From Tubiluchus corallicola (taxonomy: Eukaryota > Priapulida > Priapulimorpha > Priapulimorphida > Tubiluchidae), in assembly GCA_030141605.1 (NCBI GenBank), contig JAQGDQ010000130.1, positions 391,974-455,973 of the forward strand: a stretch of 64,000 bases of DNA. The letters are read 5' to 3'. A program made the translations under genes and the position numbers. Numbering within the stretch: the first letter of the stretch is position 1; each line of letters begins with the position of its first letter. This document shows positions 15,301 to 26,900 of the stretch, in pieces. The notes beneath the pieces were generated by a model. It did not search any database. It was not told the DNA's origin and saw only the letters and a list, made by a program, of their open reading frames with translations.

Positions 15301-18300
15301 ATTACAGTGCTTAGACACACAGATTCATTTTTAATTTACTCGAAAGTTGCATGCTTATAGCTCAGTTAACCAAGACATAGCAAGTATTAAACATCACAAG
15401 GCCCATATGCCTGGTGTCTGAAAGGAAAACAAATTTAACAATTCTTTCACATTGCTGAAAAGGTAAACTTTCTAGCAGCCAACGAAATTGCATAAATACT
15501 TACACGGATAAGCACTCCACAATAAATGCTGCAAGGATTAATTTCAAAAATCAGAGTCATAGCTGGGATTAAAAACAGCCCCGGAAACATAAATATTAAT
15601 GGAATTACTTAGAGTTGCACAATATTTTAACTTCAGCCACGTCAAGAATGTATGAAAAATATAAGCTTGACAATGTTAAAGGAAAAATAAATAATTTTTT
15701 GACTGAAAAACATCTAATAACGCACCTGGTGAGGTCTTCTTGAAGTTGGGCAGGGTCCGGTGGGTAAAATTTCACCTCAAAATTAAAGTGCCATGGTCCA
15801 CCTGTAAAAGGTAAAAGTAAGCACTCCACCTATTAAAAGTTAAATAAAATCCATAAAAGAAAAAGAAGAAAATGCGAAATATGTGAGTGTGTTTCAATTT
15901 TACAAATGAACAAACCAAATATATATGAAAGCTACACAGCAAGATGGCATAACACAGAGATAGTTAAGCAGTTCTCACAAAATTTAGCATACTGTTAGCC
16001 TCATTCTCACTTATTCTGACGGCAACAATGTGAAGCTAGTGATATTACATTAGCTACAAATAAACTGGACATTATAACTTGCAGAATTTACTATTTACAA
16101 AAAAAATTAGCTGTAATGAAACCTTTTTTATATGAAGTTTAGCCTTGCTGTGAATGATCAGGATAACACTTTTTGAAATTAATTTAACACATTTTTCTCT
16201 AACTAAAAAGGAAATAAAAGGAAGCCACATTTTAATAAAATGAAAGCATAAGCCAAGTATGATCAGTTGTACTGTTTGTTTAATGTAGTAATGAACTTTA
16301 TACTAGATAATATTGGAATAACTAATAACTGGCAAACATAATTGTAATAGAATTGAGTAGCACACAACCACACATAATGCATTTTCACGAGTGTGTGGTG
16401 TTAAGTGTTGTTGCATAATTTATATGCCATATGAATCATTCCCGTGTGCAAGCCATGAACCCTAAAAATGTGGAAGCCAAGTTACTGATGTCAGAGATTA
16501 TAAATACAAAAATTCTTATGTATTTAAAAGATCAAGAATCAGACTCTAGCATTTAATTCAGTAAATTCAGCTACCAAAGGCAACTAACAATTTCTGCTCA
16601 AACGTTGTTCACTGGATTGGTTGCATCTGGAAAGACACACGGAAATGTTTACAAACACAGGGAAAAGCACTAATGCAGACGAAAGCAGAGCAATAATATA
16701 AAGGCGACATCAGCTAAGCTCCGTGAGTAAAACTGATACAAAACGGACACATGACTGCCTAGAGAATTGAAAGGTTTTCGAAAATTTATCATAAAACTAA
16801 AATTAAAATCTCGTGATGCAATGTAGTGGGAAACAAATGCTCTCCACACGTTCAATAGTGAGGCAATGTTTACAGAACAAACCAATTTTGCCAGAGGCTC
16901 AACATAGCCGATTCCAAATCAATCAAGAAAAAAGATTTCAGCCGAAGCTTCGGCGTGAATACGAACACACGGACAACTTCAACTTCACATGCAAAGCAAA
17001 AACACTGAAAATAGACAAGCCAGCTTTCAGTACTAGCCATTATTGCAAATTAAAGTTAAATTACATGGATAAACATTACATTTCTTTATAATAAGGTATA
17101 ATAAGTAAGCTTGTCTATAGAGGCCACATCTTGGAGCGATTTGCAGATGTGCAAAAATACACTGGCACACAAGTGCACTTTTAATGTGACAAGTGTTCTG
17201 CCTTTCATATAAGCACTTTTCTACTATAACACGATATTGATCTTTAAAAGTGAACAAACTTTCAGCAACAAATGTCATAACGTAAATAAGAACCTCTTCT
17301 CCCAAGGATCTCTGCTTTGCAATCTCTTACCGATTTCTGTACACTACAAATAAGTTACTTAGACTCATTGAATTACAAAACAGCAAATCCTCACTACCAG
17401 CTGTCGGCATTCAAAGCCCGTTTATTTTCCAGCTGGCGCGGATCCATCCATCAGCGATACACGTTGTTTACGGGTTATCTGATACCCGACATGGTACGGG
17501 TGATTCCGAACAGTGGAATGCCGATCATTCATCAATGTCTGTGCCAAGAGGTGGGCAGAGTGCAAGAGTTCTTCTGATGACAAGCAATAATTACAGTAGT
17601 CCTCAATCTCTGCAAGCTATAAAGTGATTCATCTTCCACACTTCCACTCTAAGCTCAGACGCAGCATCTAATAATTAGGACTGCCTCGTATAAAATACTC
17701 AGTCTCAGAAAACTTTCAATTTTAACAATGTTTCGGGGTCTAGATAGAAGCTTCTAACCTCGGCTTCTTTTTTAATATATTACTGGCTGAATTCTTAAAT
17801 GCATTATGTGTAATTTTTATAATTGAGGTTAATTATTGACTGCTCCTTCACTAAAATGCTACCAAAATTCTGGATGGTGCCATTTTGCAAAATTACAAGT
17901 AAAAGTTCCCAGAAAAAGCTCAGGCGGTGTACTGTAGGAGTACCCAAAAGAAAAAATGACACGATTTGAAGTTGTAATGCAAAATGATGTAACATACACC
18001 TTAAAAATATGACACTGAAAAAGGAAAATAATGCATTTTTTAATGATCTTCATTAAAAAACATGAAAGAAAATTTATTATTACCACAGAAGCTTCAGAAT
18101 TGGTTATTATTTGTTGCATGCTTTCAGGCATTTATATTTAGATGGAGAACAGCATCTACGTCTCAGTAATGCATTGTACAACAAATACACACTGTGCAGT
18201 ACTGGATCAACAGAACATACTCCACTTGTGAAGCGAGGACATTATTATGAAATCACAAATCAGCCTACAAAAGTCTCAAAGTATGAGATCGTCAACTTCA

Positions 18301-20982
18301 GATTGGCCAATGGTCAATATTATGCTGCATTGGCGTATTTCAATTTTTACTTTGGCAAACATGTGCGAAATGTTTTGGAGGATTTCTGTCATTAGAAAAT
18401 TTCTCCTACTTGTGACGTTATCGCTATCTGAATACGATGGTTAGGTTTCCAAGCTAATACATTGATAATAAAAGCATGTGGTAATAAAACGTATGTACAT
18501 TTTAAAAATTTGGACCGTAAAGCATAAGCTAGAATGGAGTACTGTAGAATCTTAAAAATTGATCTATTTTACTTTAACATCAATCAAGCTCCAGACAACA
18601 ATCCAAGAAGTGCAAGTCATTGAAAAACATAAGCAATGAAGGGAATTTATAGATATGTGCTTTACTTTTGTAGGAAAAATGAAGGCCATTTATTGCTGCC
18701 TTTCATCAGACTATTCCAGTTTCATCAGTCTTACATACTTTTCCTGGAAGACAATCACTGTTTTTAAAATCCTTGTTTGTTAGATATTGATTTGTTTTTG
18801 TCAAGCTTATATACTTAGTTGTACTGAAAATCGTGAACTACAGTCTCACAGCTTGTCAACTGCATGCATTAACGCCTTATGAATAGGAATCGCAAGTCAC
18901 AAAAGCAAAAGTACTCACCACGAACTTGATTGGCAATCTTCTTTTCATTGTTCAGCCAGTTCTGAAAGAGAAATGAAATTGATCAGATGATCAATACACT
19001 AGAAACTGCAGTTAGACGGGTCAAATGATTTATGTTTATCGAAACTCAGTTGGCGTTTTAAGCAAGCTGGAAGAAAATGAAGCTGAGAAACGATCAATTG
19101 GATAACATCCCGCACAAAGATTACATACACATACTGATTTTCGCTTACAAAAAAATACAATTTCACTTAAACAAATACAGGTGGCCTGTACGCCTTGTGG
19201 AACATTGCCTTGTATTGCACAGGTCTCCTGTCTGCAATGTCAGGTCTTACTTTCTTTAATATCGTGTACATGAATACTCACTTCAACATGAAGAACAAAT
19301 TTATTTTCCATAAATCTAATCTAATCTAAACAATATATCACTTAAGCAATAATACTTCACACAAACAAACGCCTATAACGAGCATTACCCAAACAAATAC
19401 TATTTCAAAGCTAAAACAGTTTAATGCATAAAACTGTTATTTGTGGAAAAAATGCTACAACAGTTATAGAATCACCAAAAACCAGATGATGAAATAATTG
19501 CAAAGAACCATGAGGTCGAGTGTTTTCATTCAGGAAGATGTGAATATCAAGTTCTAACCGCATTTCTGCATCTGCATACAGACAGAAACCTATTGCTCAA
19601 TCGTCGGCTATGATCGAATACTTATTAACTCGTTCAATTACCACAACAGAGTGCTCACAGCTAGCTCAAGCCAGACTAGGCCAAGCCAAATTGAGTCGAT
19701 GCGCACTGGTAATCAACATTGCAGATGCAAATAATAAATGTTGCTTTCAGGAGCTATAATTAGATCACTACTGCCGAGACAGCATGTAGTTAATTGAGTA
19801 CAATTCACCCAAAATAAAGGTGAATGTTATGAACAACCTAAAACTTGTAACGCTCTTTGAAAGGCAAATGTTCCAGCTTGCCTAGAAATACCCATTTTAT
19901 TCATATTACATTTTTTGAAGGCTTCAAAAAATGGATAAAATAATCTTAATCACTTGAATCTGTTTACATTTAACAATGTACCTGTTAACTGAGAGATACC
20001 AATAACTTGAAATTTTATACTAACTTTATAACAGTTCATGGCTTTGCTTCTAATGATATCAGGCCTCGAAGTTACATTTAAGCCCAAAATACTTAGTTTA
20101 CTTTTTCTCGAAAAATTTCACAAAATGTTAGCTAGACTAAAATCTTTTGTCAAAGGCTTCTTAGCCAGCCAACTACACTGAAGGAATGCAAACCGTACTC
20201 AATGCAGTAGAAATGAGTTATGTCAAATGTGCGTGGTCTATGCCACGGCCTAGATCATGGTCCAGACCTAGGTCTAAGGAACGTAATATTTCTAATACTC
20301 AAACATCCCACTTGTACTCCTGAGAAGGAAATTTGATAAAATAATTGAAACAACAACTAAATCCATACCCGTGCTCCGTCTGGATCTTTGTAATTAAGGC
20401 CAAAGTAGTCCTTTTCTAGAAGGTTCAAGTGCTCAGCTACTTGGTCAGACAACTGCTGTCCAGTTGCACGTTTCTAAAAAAACATAGCTATTTGAGAGAT
20501 CACAAACTAAAATTCAGTGTAACCTATAAGTTGTGGTGTAAGCAAATGTCAAAGCAATGGCAAGAAGGCCCAAGATACATTTTTTTGGACAAAAAATTGA
20601 CCACGTGTACGAGAAACAAAAGTTTAGCTTCAAGCCTAGAAGATAAACTCAGTATCACGTGACCAGTGAACAAGACAAATTGTCCAACAACAGTTAACAA
20701 CGACATGCTACATTAATCTCTCAAGCAATGACGGAACATTTATTTTGGAGTAAGAATTTAATCGGATCGAGAAACTCAAGTGTTCTAGGAATTCTTGCGG
20801 CAACTTACGTCAATCTGAATCTGCAGGTCAGTATTGTCCAGCAAGCGGATGGTGCAAGTGGACATCTTGCCACTGCTAGAACGTGGTGTGGTGTGGATCG
20901 GTTGCGGCTTCACTTCCTCCAGACTCTGCTCCTCCCTCGATTCATCCTTGGCTTCCGTGGTCTCAGGTTTATCATCAACCAT
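58..20982 (-). CDS. EPB41: Protein 4.1 family (FERM domain) cytoskeletal linker, 5' part of gene
   Basis: Membrane-cortex adaptor tying transmembrane proteins to spectrin-actin; the single invertebrate counterpart of vertebrate EPB41/EPB41L1-3 (fly coracle) is the likely orthology. Coding exons in transcript order: 20982-20809, 20473-20369, 18961-18919, 15801-15726, 14540-14496, 12175-12002, 10610-10523, 6039-5887, 5287-5190, 4657-4476, 1472-1348, 381-58. All have AG/GT borders and keep frame, giving 529 codons before the left edge. Residues 1-40 are an acidic, Ser/Pro leader. FERM spans about 42-325: F1 has [15 protein letters not shown]2 begins [11 protein letters not shown] and has LPCSF and [21 protein letters not shown]3 has [18 protein letters not shown] and [20 protein letters not shown]. 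The FERM-adjacent (FA) segment follows with [18 protein letters not shown]. Residues about 422-529 are Ala/Glu/Arg-rich helix. The ATG lies nine bases inside an exon, so 5'UTR exons lie upstream. The C-terminal half is outside the window. Family call is very secure; the exact paralogue name is not. Confidence 0.95.
510..991. mobile_element. TA-flanked MITE, Tc1/mariner-pogo type
   Basis: A 482-bp non-coding element in a 4.1 intron. The left end begins CAGTCATATCTCCGTTGTCG; the reverse complement of the right end begins CAGTAGTACCTCTGTTTTCG. They match at most positions. The dinucleotide TA flanks both sides (508-509 and 992-993), as expected for Tc1/mariner/pogo insertion. The short ORFs inside do not resemble transposase. 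The diverged ends suggest an old copy. Confidence 0.8.
1745..1770. repeat. (CAA)n microsatellite
   Basis: About eight CAA units running into poly-A, inside a 4.1 intron. Confidence 0.9.
2240..2640 (+). mobile_element. MITE family A, copy 1
   Basis: Begins CAATAAGCCTTTTCACAG and ends TGTGAAAAGGTTATTG. Inside the ends are subterminal inverted motifs: CAAAGGTTAA on the left, TTAACCTTTGACC on the right. No coding capacity. Same orientation as the copy at 37.9 kb and opposite to those at 6.2 and 7.3 kb. The inverted termini extend to the outermost CAATAA/TTATTG, so the target duplication cannot be separated from the terminal repeat. Confidence 0.85.
4885..4908. repeat. (TA)n microsatellite
   Basis: Uninterrupted alternating TA of roughly 24 bases within the intron upstream of 4.1 exon 4657-4476. 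Confidence 0.9.
6217..6605 (-). mobile_element. MITE family A, copy 2
   Basis: Left end CAATAAGCCTTTAACAG, right end GAGTGAAAAGGCTTATT. Its left subterminal part (GATGATGATCG, then AGGTCAAATGTTAAGTG) matches the right part of the copies at 2.2 and 37.9 kb, so it is inserted in the opposite orientation. It lies in the 4.1 intron between exons 10610-10523 and 6039-5887. Confidence 0.85.
7347..7739 (-). mobile_element. MITE family A, copy 3
   Basis: The best preserved copy: CAATAAGCCTTTTCACAG at the left and CTGTGAAAAGGCTTATTG at the right are exact inverse complements. Same orientation as copy 2, about 740 bp away in the same intron. The middle shares long stretches with copy 2, for example the ACCAGACAACGCATTT segment and the AAGTTAC...CTGATGCAGCA segment. 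Confidence 0.9.
9047..9076 (-). other. Candidate 30-nt microexon of protein 4.1
   Basis: In the middle of a 4.5-kb AT-rich intron, a GC-rich block reads on the minus strand as acceptor CTCCCACTAGAG, then ten codons [10 protein letters not shown], then donor GTAAGG. Both neighbouring exons meet at phase 0 (after HPAR, before DSEG), so the insert would keep frame and lengthen the F2-F3 linker of FERM. The acceptor has tandem AGs; using the first adds two bases and would shift frame. No transcript evidence is available here. Confidence 0.3.
10690..10960 (+). repeat. Dispersed repeat family B, copy in 4.1 intron
   Basis: Shares CTGCTGGTTCA, AGTTCCA, CACAAACATC and TTGAGTAGGCCCTG plus GGTTTGCAGTGT, in order, with 48.40-48.62 kb in an SLC23 intron. 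No ORF. The element ends are undefined. Confidence 0.5.
17422..17580. other. Exon-like GC-balanced island in 4.1 intron, product unknown
   Basis: About 150 bp stand out from the AT-rich intron and are open in several frames. Minus strand: a long pyrimidine tract and GGCACAG acceptor at 17541-17539, then an open frame from 17538 to a stop at 17422, with AATAAA overlapping the stop. Plus strand: acceptor TTATTTTCCAG ending at 17432, then two frames, one ending at 17575 and containing [18 protein letters not shown], faintly like the last helix of a mitochondrial carrier. Splicing the minus frame from the upstream 4.1 exon would be out of phase. I cannot choose between a nested gene exon, an alternative end and a pseudogene scrap. 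Confidence 0.3.
18128..18395 (+). other. Unidentified open frame with splice acceptor, antisense to 4.1
   Basis: After TTGTTGCATGCTTTCAG (acceptor ending 18127) an 88-codon frame stays open to TAG at 18393-18395. Its composition is protein-like, for example [18 protein letters not shown] and [18 protein letters not shown]. About 250 bp upstream, 17860-17966 has another short plus-strand frame ([18 protein letters not shown]). The two could be exons of a nested gene or pieces of a decayed transposon protein. I do not recognise either. Confidence 0.3.
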
Positions 20983-20991
20983 TGTAAACAA

Positions 20992-23900
20992 CTGCAACAA
21001 GAAAGGACAAATGAATAAAAGAAAATTAACTAAATGAACAGTTTAAACTTCATGCTGATGTTTATTTAGTTACTAAATTGAAAATGACTAAATGATAAAA
21101 TGTAAATTAACTAAACAAGCAGTTTAAAGTCCATGTTGATGTTTATTTAGTTACTAAATTAAAAATTAATAAATGTAAATTAATTAAATAAACAGTTTGA
21201 AGTTCATGTTGATGTTTATCTACTTACTAAATTGAAAATTAAGAAAACAAAATGCACACGATTAGCTAAAAAATGACGTCATTAACCACGATTTGGAACA
21301 GTATACACTAGAAACAAGCAGTCAATGACTGACTGCTATTGTAGATGGGGATGGCAGGATTGGAATCTAGCTCACTATCAAAAAGAATGATCAGATTGAC
21401 AAATACATCGACCTCATGAGGTAATTACCCTGTGGCAATATGACAGATGAAATCACCTCCAAGAAGTTGCTTATTGGTCGCCCATCCATTTTTAACTAGT
21501 TTCAAGTGCTGCCTAACGTCGCGATCAAGCTTTGTCATGCGAGTACTCAAGGCGCTGTTTAAATAACTATTCTAGCCTTTATGTTTCGTATTTCCAAAGC
21601 ACACATGCTCGCTTAAAAGCCACACACACGAAAACCACAATGCATAATTTTTAATTTATCTACACTAATCCATCATCGGCACCACCACTGCCCATGCACC
21701 TCATTATCATCTCAATTACAATTGCAACAAATGTGGAAGTTACATAATCAGAAACTGGAAGTTAATATTCTACAGCTAACATCAGTCTCTAAAGAGCAGA
21801 GATAAATATTAATTTTATGCAACACCAACAAAGTATAAACTGTAACAAGGCAATCAATGCAAGGCTTCATTAGATTTCTGCATTAGAAAAATGGATGGAC
21901 AGTAAGAGTAGTAATCTAGATAAAGAGACAATAACATGGAGTATATTACGGCCGCAAAACATCTCTGTACACTCTACATGACGCCAGTAGTAGGTCGATG
22001 TGCAATAAAATATTTATCATTGCTGTCTGGAATAACATTGCTCTTCTCATACAACATGTACAAACTGCATGCACAATTAGTTTTACACACCCCTACCAAG
22101 GGACTTCAGCAAAAATATGCATACAGTCTAACAGAATGTTATTGAAAACCTGGATGAATGTTGTAATTTCCTGCTTTAGTTCTGTTTTACTTATTAAGCG
22201 CATTTAGCTTGGTATAGTTTGCGCGACAGGTTTTTTCTGTAGTTTACATAATTATTCACAATAAACTTTTTGTATTTGCACGTATTCCATTATACTTTAT
22301 TGATGCAGTGACGAACGATCGCGCGGTCTTAACTAAACTGTTAACGTACTACAAACAACAATTTTACCAGTCTCATCTTTCATTTTGAAGACTCCATATC
22401 ATTCATTTACAAAACATTCATAGGCTGCGTCACATCGTAGTTCAATAGTGTAATAACTGCAAGTGTTTAACTGTAACTAATGTAAACAATGTAACTAAAT
22501 TTCATTTTGCCTAGATCTACTAAATCATAAACTAGATGGGTACAGACTCAGCTTCCACAACATGACATGTTAAAGAATTCCATGTATCTACACTCTGTTA
22601 GAAAAGATGCAGTGTTACTTTCCCACATCTAAGCGATCTTGCTAGTTATAAATTTCATAACGATGTCCTCTCGGCAATGACTTCCTCTCGTAACGTAAAC
22701 ATGGGCTTACTAACTTTATAAAATCAAAGAACATAGGTGAATTTATCAGCCAGGTCATCCGCAAGCGGCGAAATTCTGATAGAAAAGCCGGTGCAAGCGT
22801 TCATGGTAAGAGAGATCTTTAAAACCAGGCATTAGTCTGGTTGATCTTCATGCACAGCCTCACCTTTGCTTTTTCAAAGTACAGATTTGGCACAAATAGT
22901 TTTTCAAGGTACATTATGGTTCAAGGAACATACAAATAAAAGTTTGATTTGAACGGTACATGTTCAGTAACACATTTACACACGCATGACGCTGCCAAGA
23001 ACTCTACTTTTCGTTCTAGTAAAAGTAATAGTAACAGAAAAAGGGTATAAACAAAAACTAATGTCAGGTAAATTTCAATATACAGTGGAAGTAAAGTTAT
23101 GGTATTTACTTATAAATATTATTCTTATCACCACATTGTCTTTTAATAAATTAAAATTAAATTTATACAATGTTGAGAGTGACCAATAAAGATGCATTAA
23201 TCCAAACGCTGTAAATGTATTGCGTGATTTTCATCGTAGCCGAAGTTGCTTAAACTCTGAACTCGGAGTTACCCACACGCAGAAGTTCGATTCTCAGTGC
23301 TAGGAATTTAAATTTGGTTAACTGCATCACATACGATTTAGAAAATAGATGCTTGCGTTAAAGTCTTTCAATATTTTAATTTACAGCACTACTATTTAAT
23401 CAGAATCACCGATCACTCCAGGAGAAAACTACAAAAATCTAATGACCGATTACCTCGAAGATGAGTAATGGGGGTGGCGGTGAATGTTGAATAATTGTTT
23501 GGTTAAATCCAAAAGTTCCTGGTTTGATTGTCAGGTTTAAATTTCAATCCCGATTTTTCCACATTTCTTTCTTTGACTATCAAGTGCGGCGTCAGAAATG
23601 CAATAACCATTGGTTTTTGGTTTATTCCATCATTTTATTGCAGACCTTCAAGTACACCGTGATGCTGTTTACTGTGTACGGAAACTATACAAAACTGTGT
23701 ACACATGTATGCGTAAGTTTACAGTTGTCTAGAATTACAACTTACAATTACATAACAAATTGGCCTAATACTTAAAATTATTCGCTTTTCATAAGTGGGT
23801 TTTTTTAAAACCGGCTAAATCCCACCATTAAAATTTCATAATGACTGAACACCATCAAGGGTTGAGAGAGCTTGTGTGGTGGTACAGCACGTATCGACCG

Positions 23901-26900
23901 ATTAGACCAGCTCTCACTCTACACACGCAGGTATTTCATGACTCAGTCAACCAATGCAGACTGCCAGACACACAACAGCACTCGAGAGCTGGCCACAATG
24001 AAACTTATTCCCACGCGCATGCTTTCAACAATAAACACACATGAACGCTAGGTTCTTCACAACAGACTCGCCAATAACTCGATATAATTACCATAGCTAG
24101 TCATAACTATAGAGTAATCATAACTCGTCTTTCCACTATAACACTTTGTTGTTATTTGGCTTTAGTGGTAGTGGTAGTATAAAATTTATTGACTGGCGAC
24201 AGTCCACAGTTACAATTAATTTCAAAAACTGCAAGTTAGGTTAGTTAAAACGTGATTACTTAAAATATTAAAACACTCATAAATAAAATGCATCAGATTA
24301 TGTTGTTCAACACTGTTATATAATGACTATATGTTACAAAAGTCCAATTTGTTATAAAGTTCTCTCAAATGTCCACTTTTAAAATAAAGACACGGTATGT
24401 GTTCATCATTCTGCACGTCTCTTCTGCAAACAGAGGCGCTCCTCCATACGTAAGCTATTCCATTACTCTCTATTTATCATAAGAAAGTCAGCAGATAAGC
24501 AAAATGTTGTAAAACCAAGTCTTTCCATTTCAGGAACATTAAAACTGAATTCGCGGCTTAGGTAGACCTTGTGTTGTTACATAGTAAGCATCTTAATGCA
24601 TCTACAGACACACTGTTTTACAACAAGTAAATCTCTAATTGAGTGGTACATTCGCATACACTTTGTTTCAGTCTTTCCGCAGTATATAATTTTGAATTTT
24701 TGACGCACCATATCGCCTGTGACATGGTAATGAGAGACTGATATGACATGACAAGCAATTTAACAGTCTTCAAAGTTATGGCTCATTAAACGCGGTAAAC
24801 ATTAAACAACAACATCATTAGTTGATTAACGAGTTACAGGGGTGCAGCAAGCTGGTCGCAGAAATTCCGCAAATTAGCCACTAGCTGAGTGAGGAAGAAA
24901 ATACATCATATAAGGGCGACCAAATAATGTCTAACGTTACATAACCAATAACCAATTTCTAGTGATCTAGCTACAACTGACAAAATTGATGCACTTGGTT
25001 AAAAACTAGGGTTAACTGGCGCTCGATCGCAGGTACTTTTTGTTCAGACGTATTTATAAAATGCACTACTGTCTGGATTAAAAACACATGTAGAACACAG
25101 TTTACCAATGTACTTGGTTCACCGGAGCTAATATCCTAGCGATCCGCACACTATATTAATTCCAAACATTTTTGTTAGGCTACCAAGTTCAATGCCAGAG
25201 CAAAGCTCAACAAAATTTTGCAGTCACAAGGCCATCTCATAAAGGTGGCTGTTTAAAACTTTTCGCAGCAAAAATATACGCAAGATCTTTCTCACTTCCA
25301 GCACAAAGCCACTTGAAATAACAAAATTCACCACCACTTAGTTCTAGTTCGAACAACACTTATAAATACCATCACACCAACAGAGTGCCTATGCACGTAT
25401 GGAAAACAAATTCATGGAACCAGGTAATATGCAATAAAATACATTATTACTCATGCTTAATTATTAATTATTCAATGCAATTTAAATTGTTCAAAAATGA
25501 ACAAAGCTAACTAACTAACAAACTAAATAATAACGAAATGCCAATCGCCAGTTTCATTGGGTACCATGTTTCATAAATATATTGACACACCAACTCATTA
25601 CAACTGTAAATTGCACATTATTTAAAAATTACATTATATATAAACATTCGATAACCACAATAGAGAAATTTTAACAACTAAAAGCAAATAATTTTGTTAA
25701 AATAATGACCCAATTCACTCTAAATGCCTTTCATCTTACAATTACAGCAATTATTGTACATGCAAAAATTCTACACCAGGCACACATTGATCTGAGTGTT
25801 TGGTATTCACACATTTACTTGTCAAATTTTTCTCCAATTTTTGAAACTTATAAGAAGACTCATGTATCATGAGAATTGAGCAAGAAAGTCATCACCAATA
25901 ATTATTGGTAGAGACCGTGAGAGCTGCAGGAATGACTGAAAATACGTACATGTAACTACAAAGAAGTTTAGGCCAGAAAAAGCCAGTACCAATCCTGTAA
26001 ACCATGAATGGTTCAGACTTTCTACACTAGCAATACTGGGTATATCCTGTGAATCAGCTTAAGGTTGGAAAGCCAATTTTCTTCACGAAGCTACTTATTT
26101 ATTTGGACCATGAGCTGTTTCTAGTACTTTCTCTCTATTATTTCTCAAAACAACAATATTAGCTTTTCTTTTCCCTTACAAGCCTATTAAAAACAGAAAA
26201 AAAGAACAGAACAAATTTTCCCAGTGCTCAATTTCAAATCAATATTCATAATTTCTTAACATTTTCTTTAAATAGTTTTCAAAACTATGTTGATCATGGA
26301 CAGAAAATCTCTACAGCCCGATAATCAAAATCAAGACTGAAAACGAAAATAGAACAATTAGGCCTACACTGTTTTTTCATCATGGCGACTGACATAAAAC
26401 ATTGTATACAGCAAATGATTTCTTGTTCGTTAGTGTGAAAACTGCAAAACGTTCTTTAATATATTCAACTTCAAAATATGTTCCAAGCACAAATATGGTT
26501 TATCATGTCTAATGTTTGCACTGCCTAGTTTCACCAGCCTGAAATTATAACAGTATTATCACCTGAAATTATTGCAAGAAAATGCTTTTAAAACCATGTA
26601 TACCATAGTAACCATGCAACCAGGTTCGGTAAAAAAATAAACTAACAAAGAACGGGCATCTAAGTTATTAGATCTATTAGAGCTAAAGTAGAGATTCGTG
26701 CCACATTTTTGGAAAAAGCTGCATTGGTGAATAAATTGTTTAGACAAAACTTTCTTTTAGTCAAATGCCACACATCACAGTGTAGGCCCACTCTGCATAA
26801 CAGCAATTACTTAGAAGTGAAGCTTATAGTACTGATATAAGCAGCTCAAGAAACTAAGCAAGTAGCCAATTACAGGCATGCTTACAAACACGAATCAAAA

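Noticed and set aside
23230-23310. tRNA-like or SINE head (B-box-like GTTCGATTCTC)
   Set aside because: The A-box is poor and I could not fold a convincing cloverleaf; no poly-A or second copy seen.
24340-24480. Minus-strand frame of about 40 codons (RRDVQNDEHIPCLYFK) with a CTGTTTGCAG acceptor
   Set aside because: Next to a retroelement-like tail and without start or partner exon; more likely a retroelement scrap, not strong enough to list as a gene.
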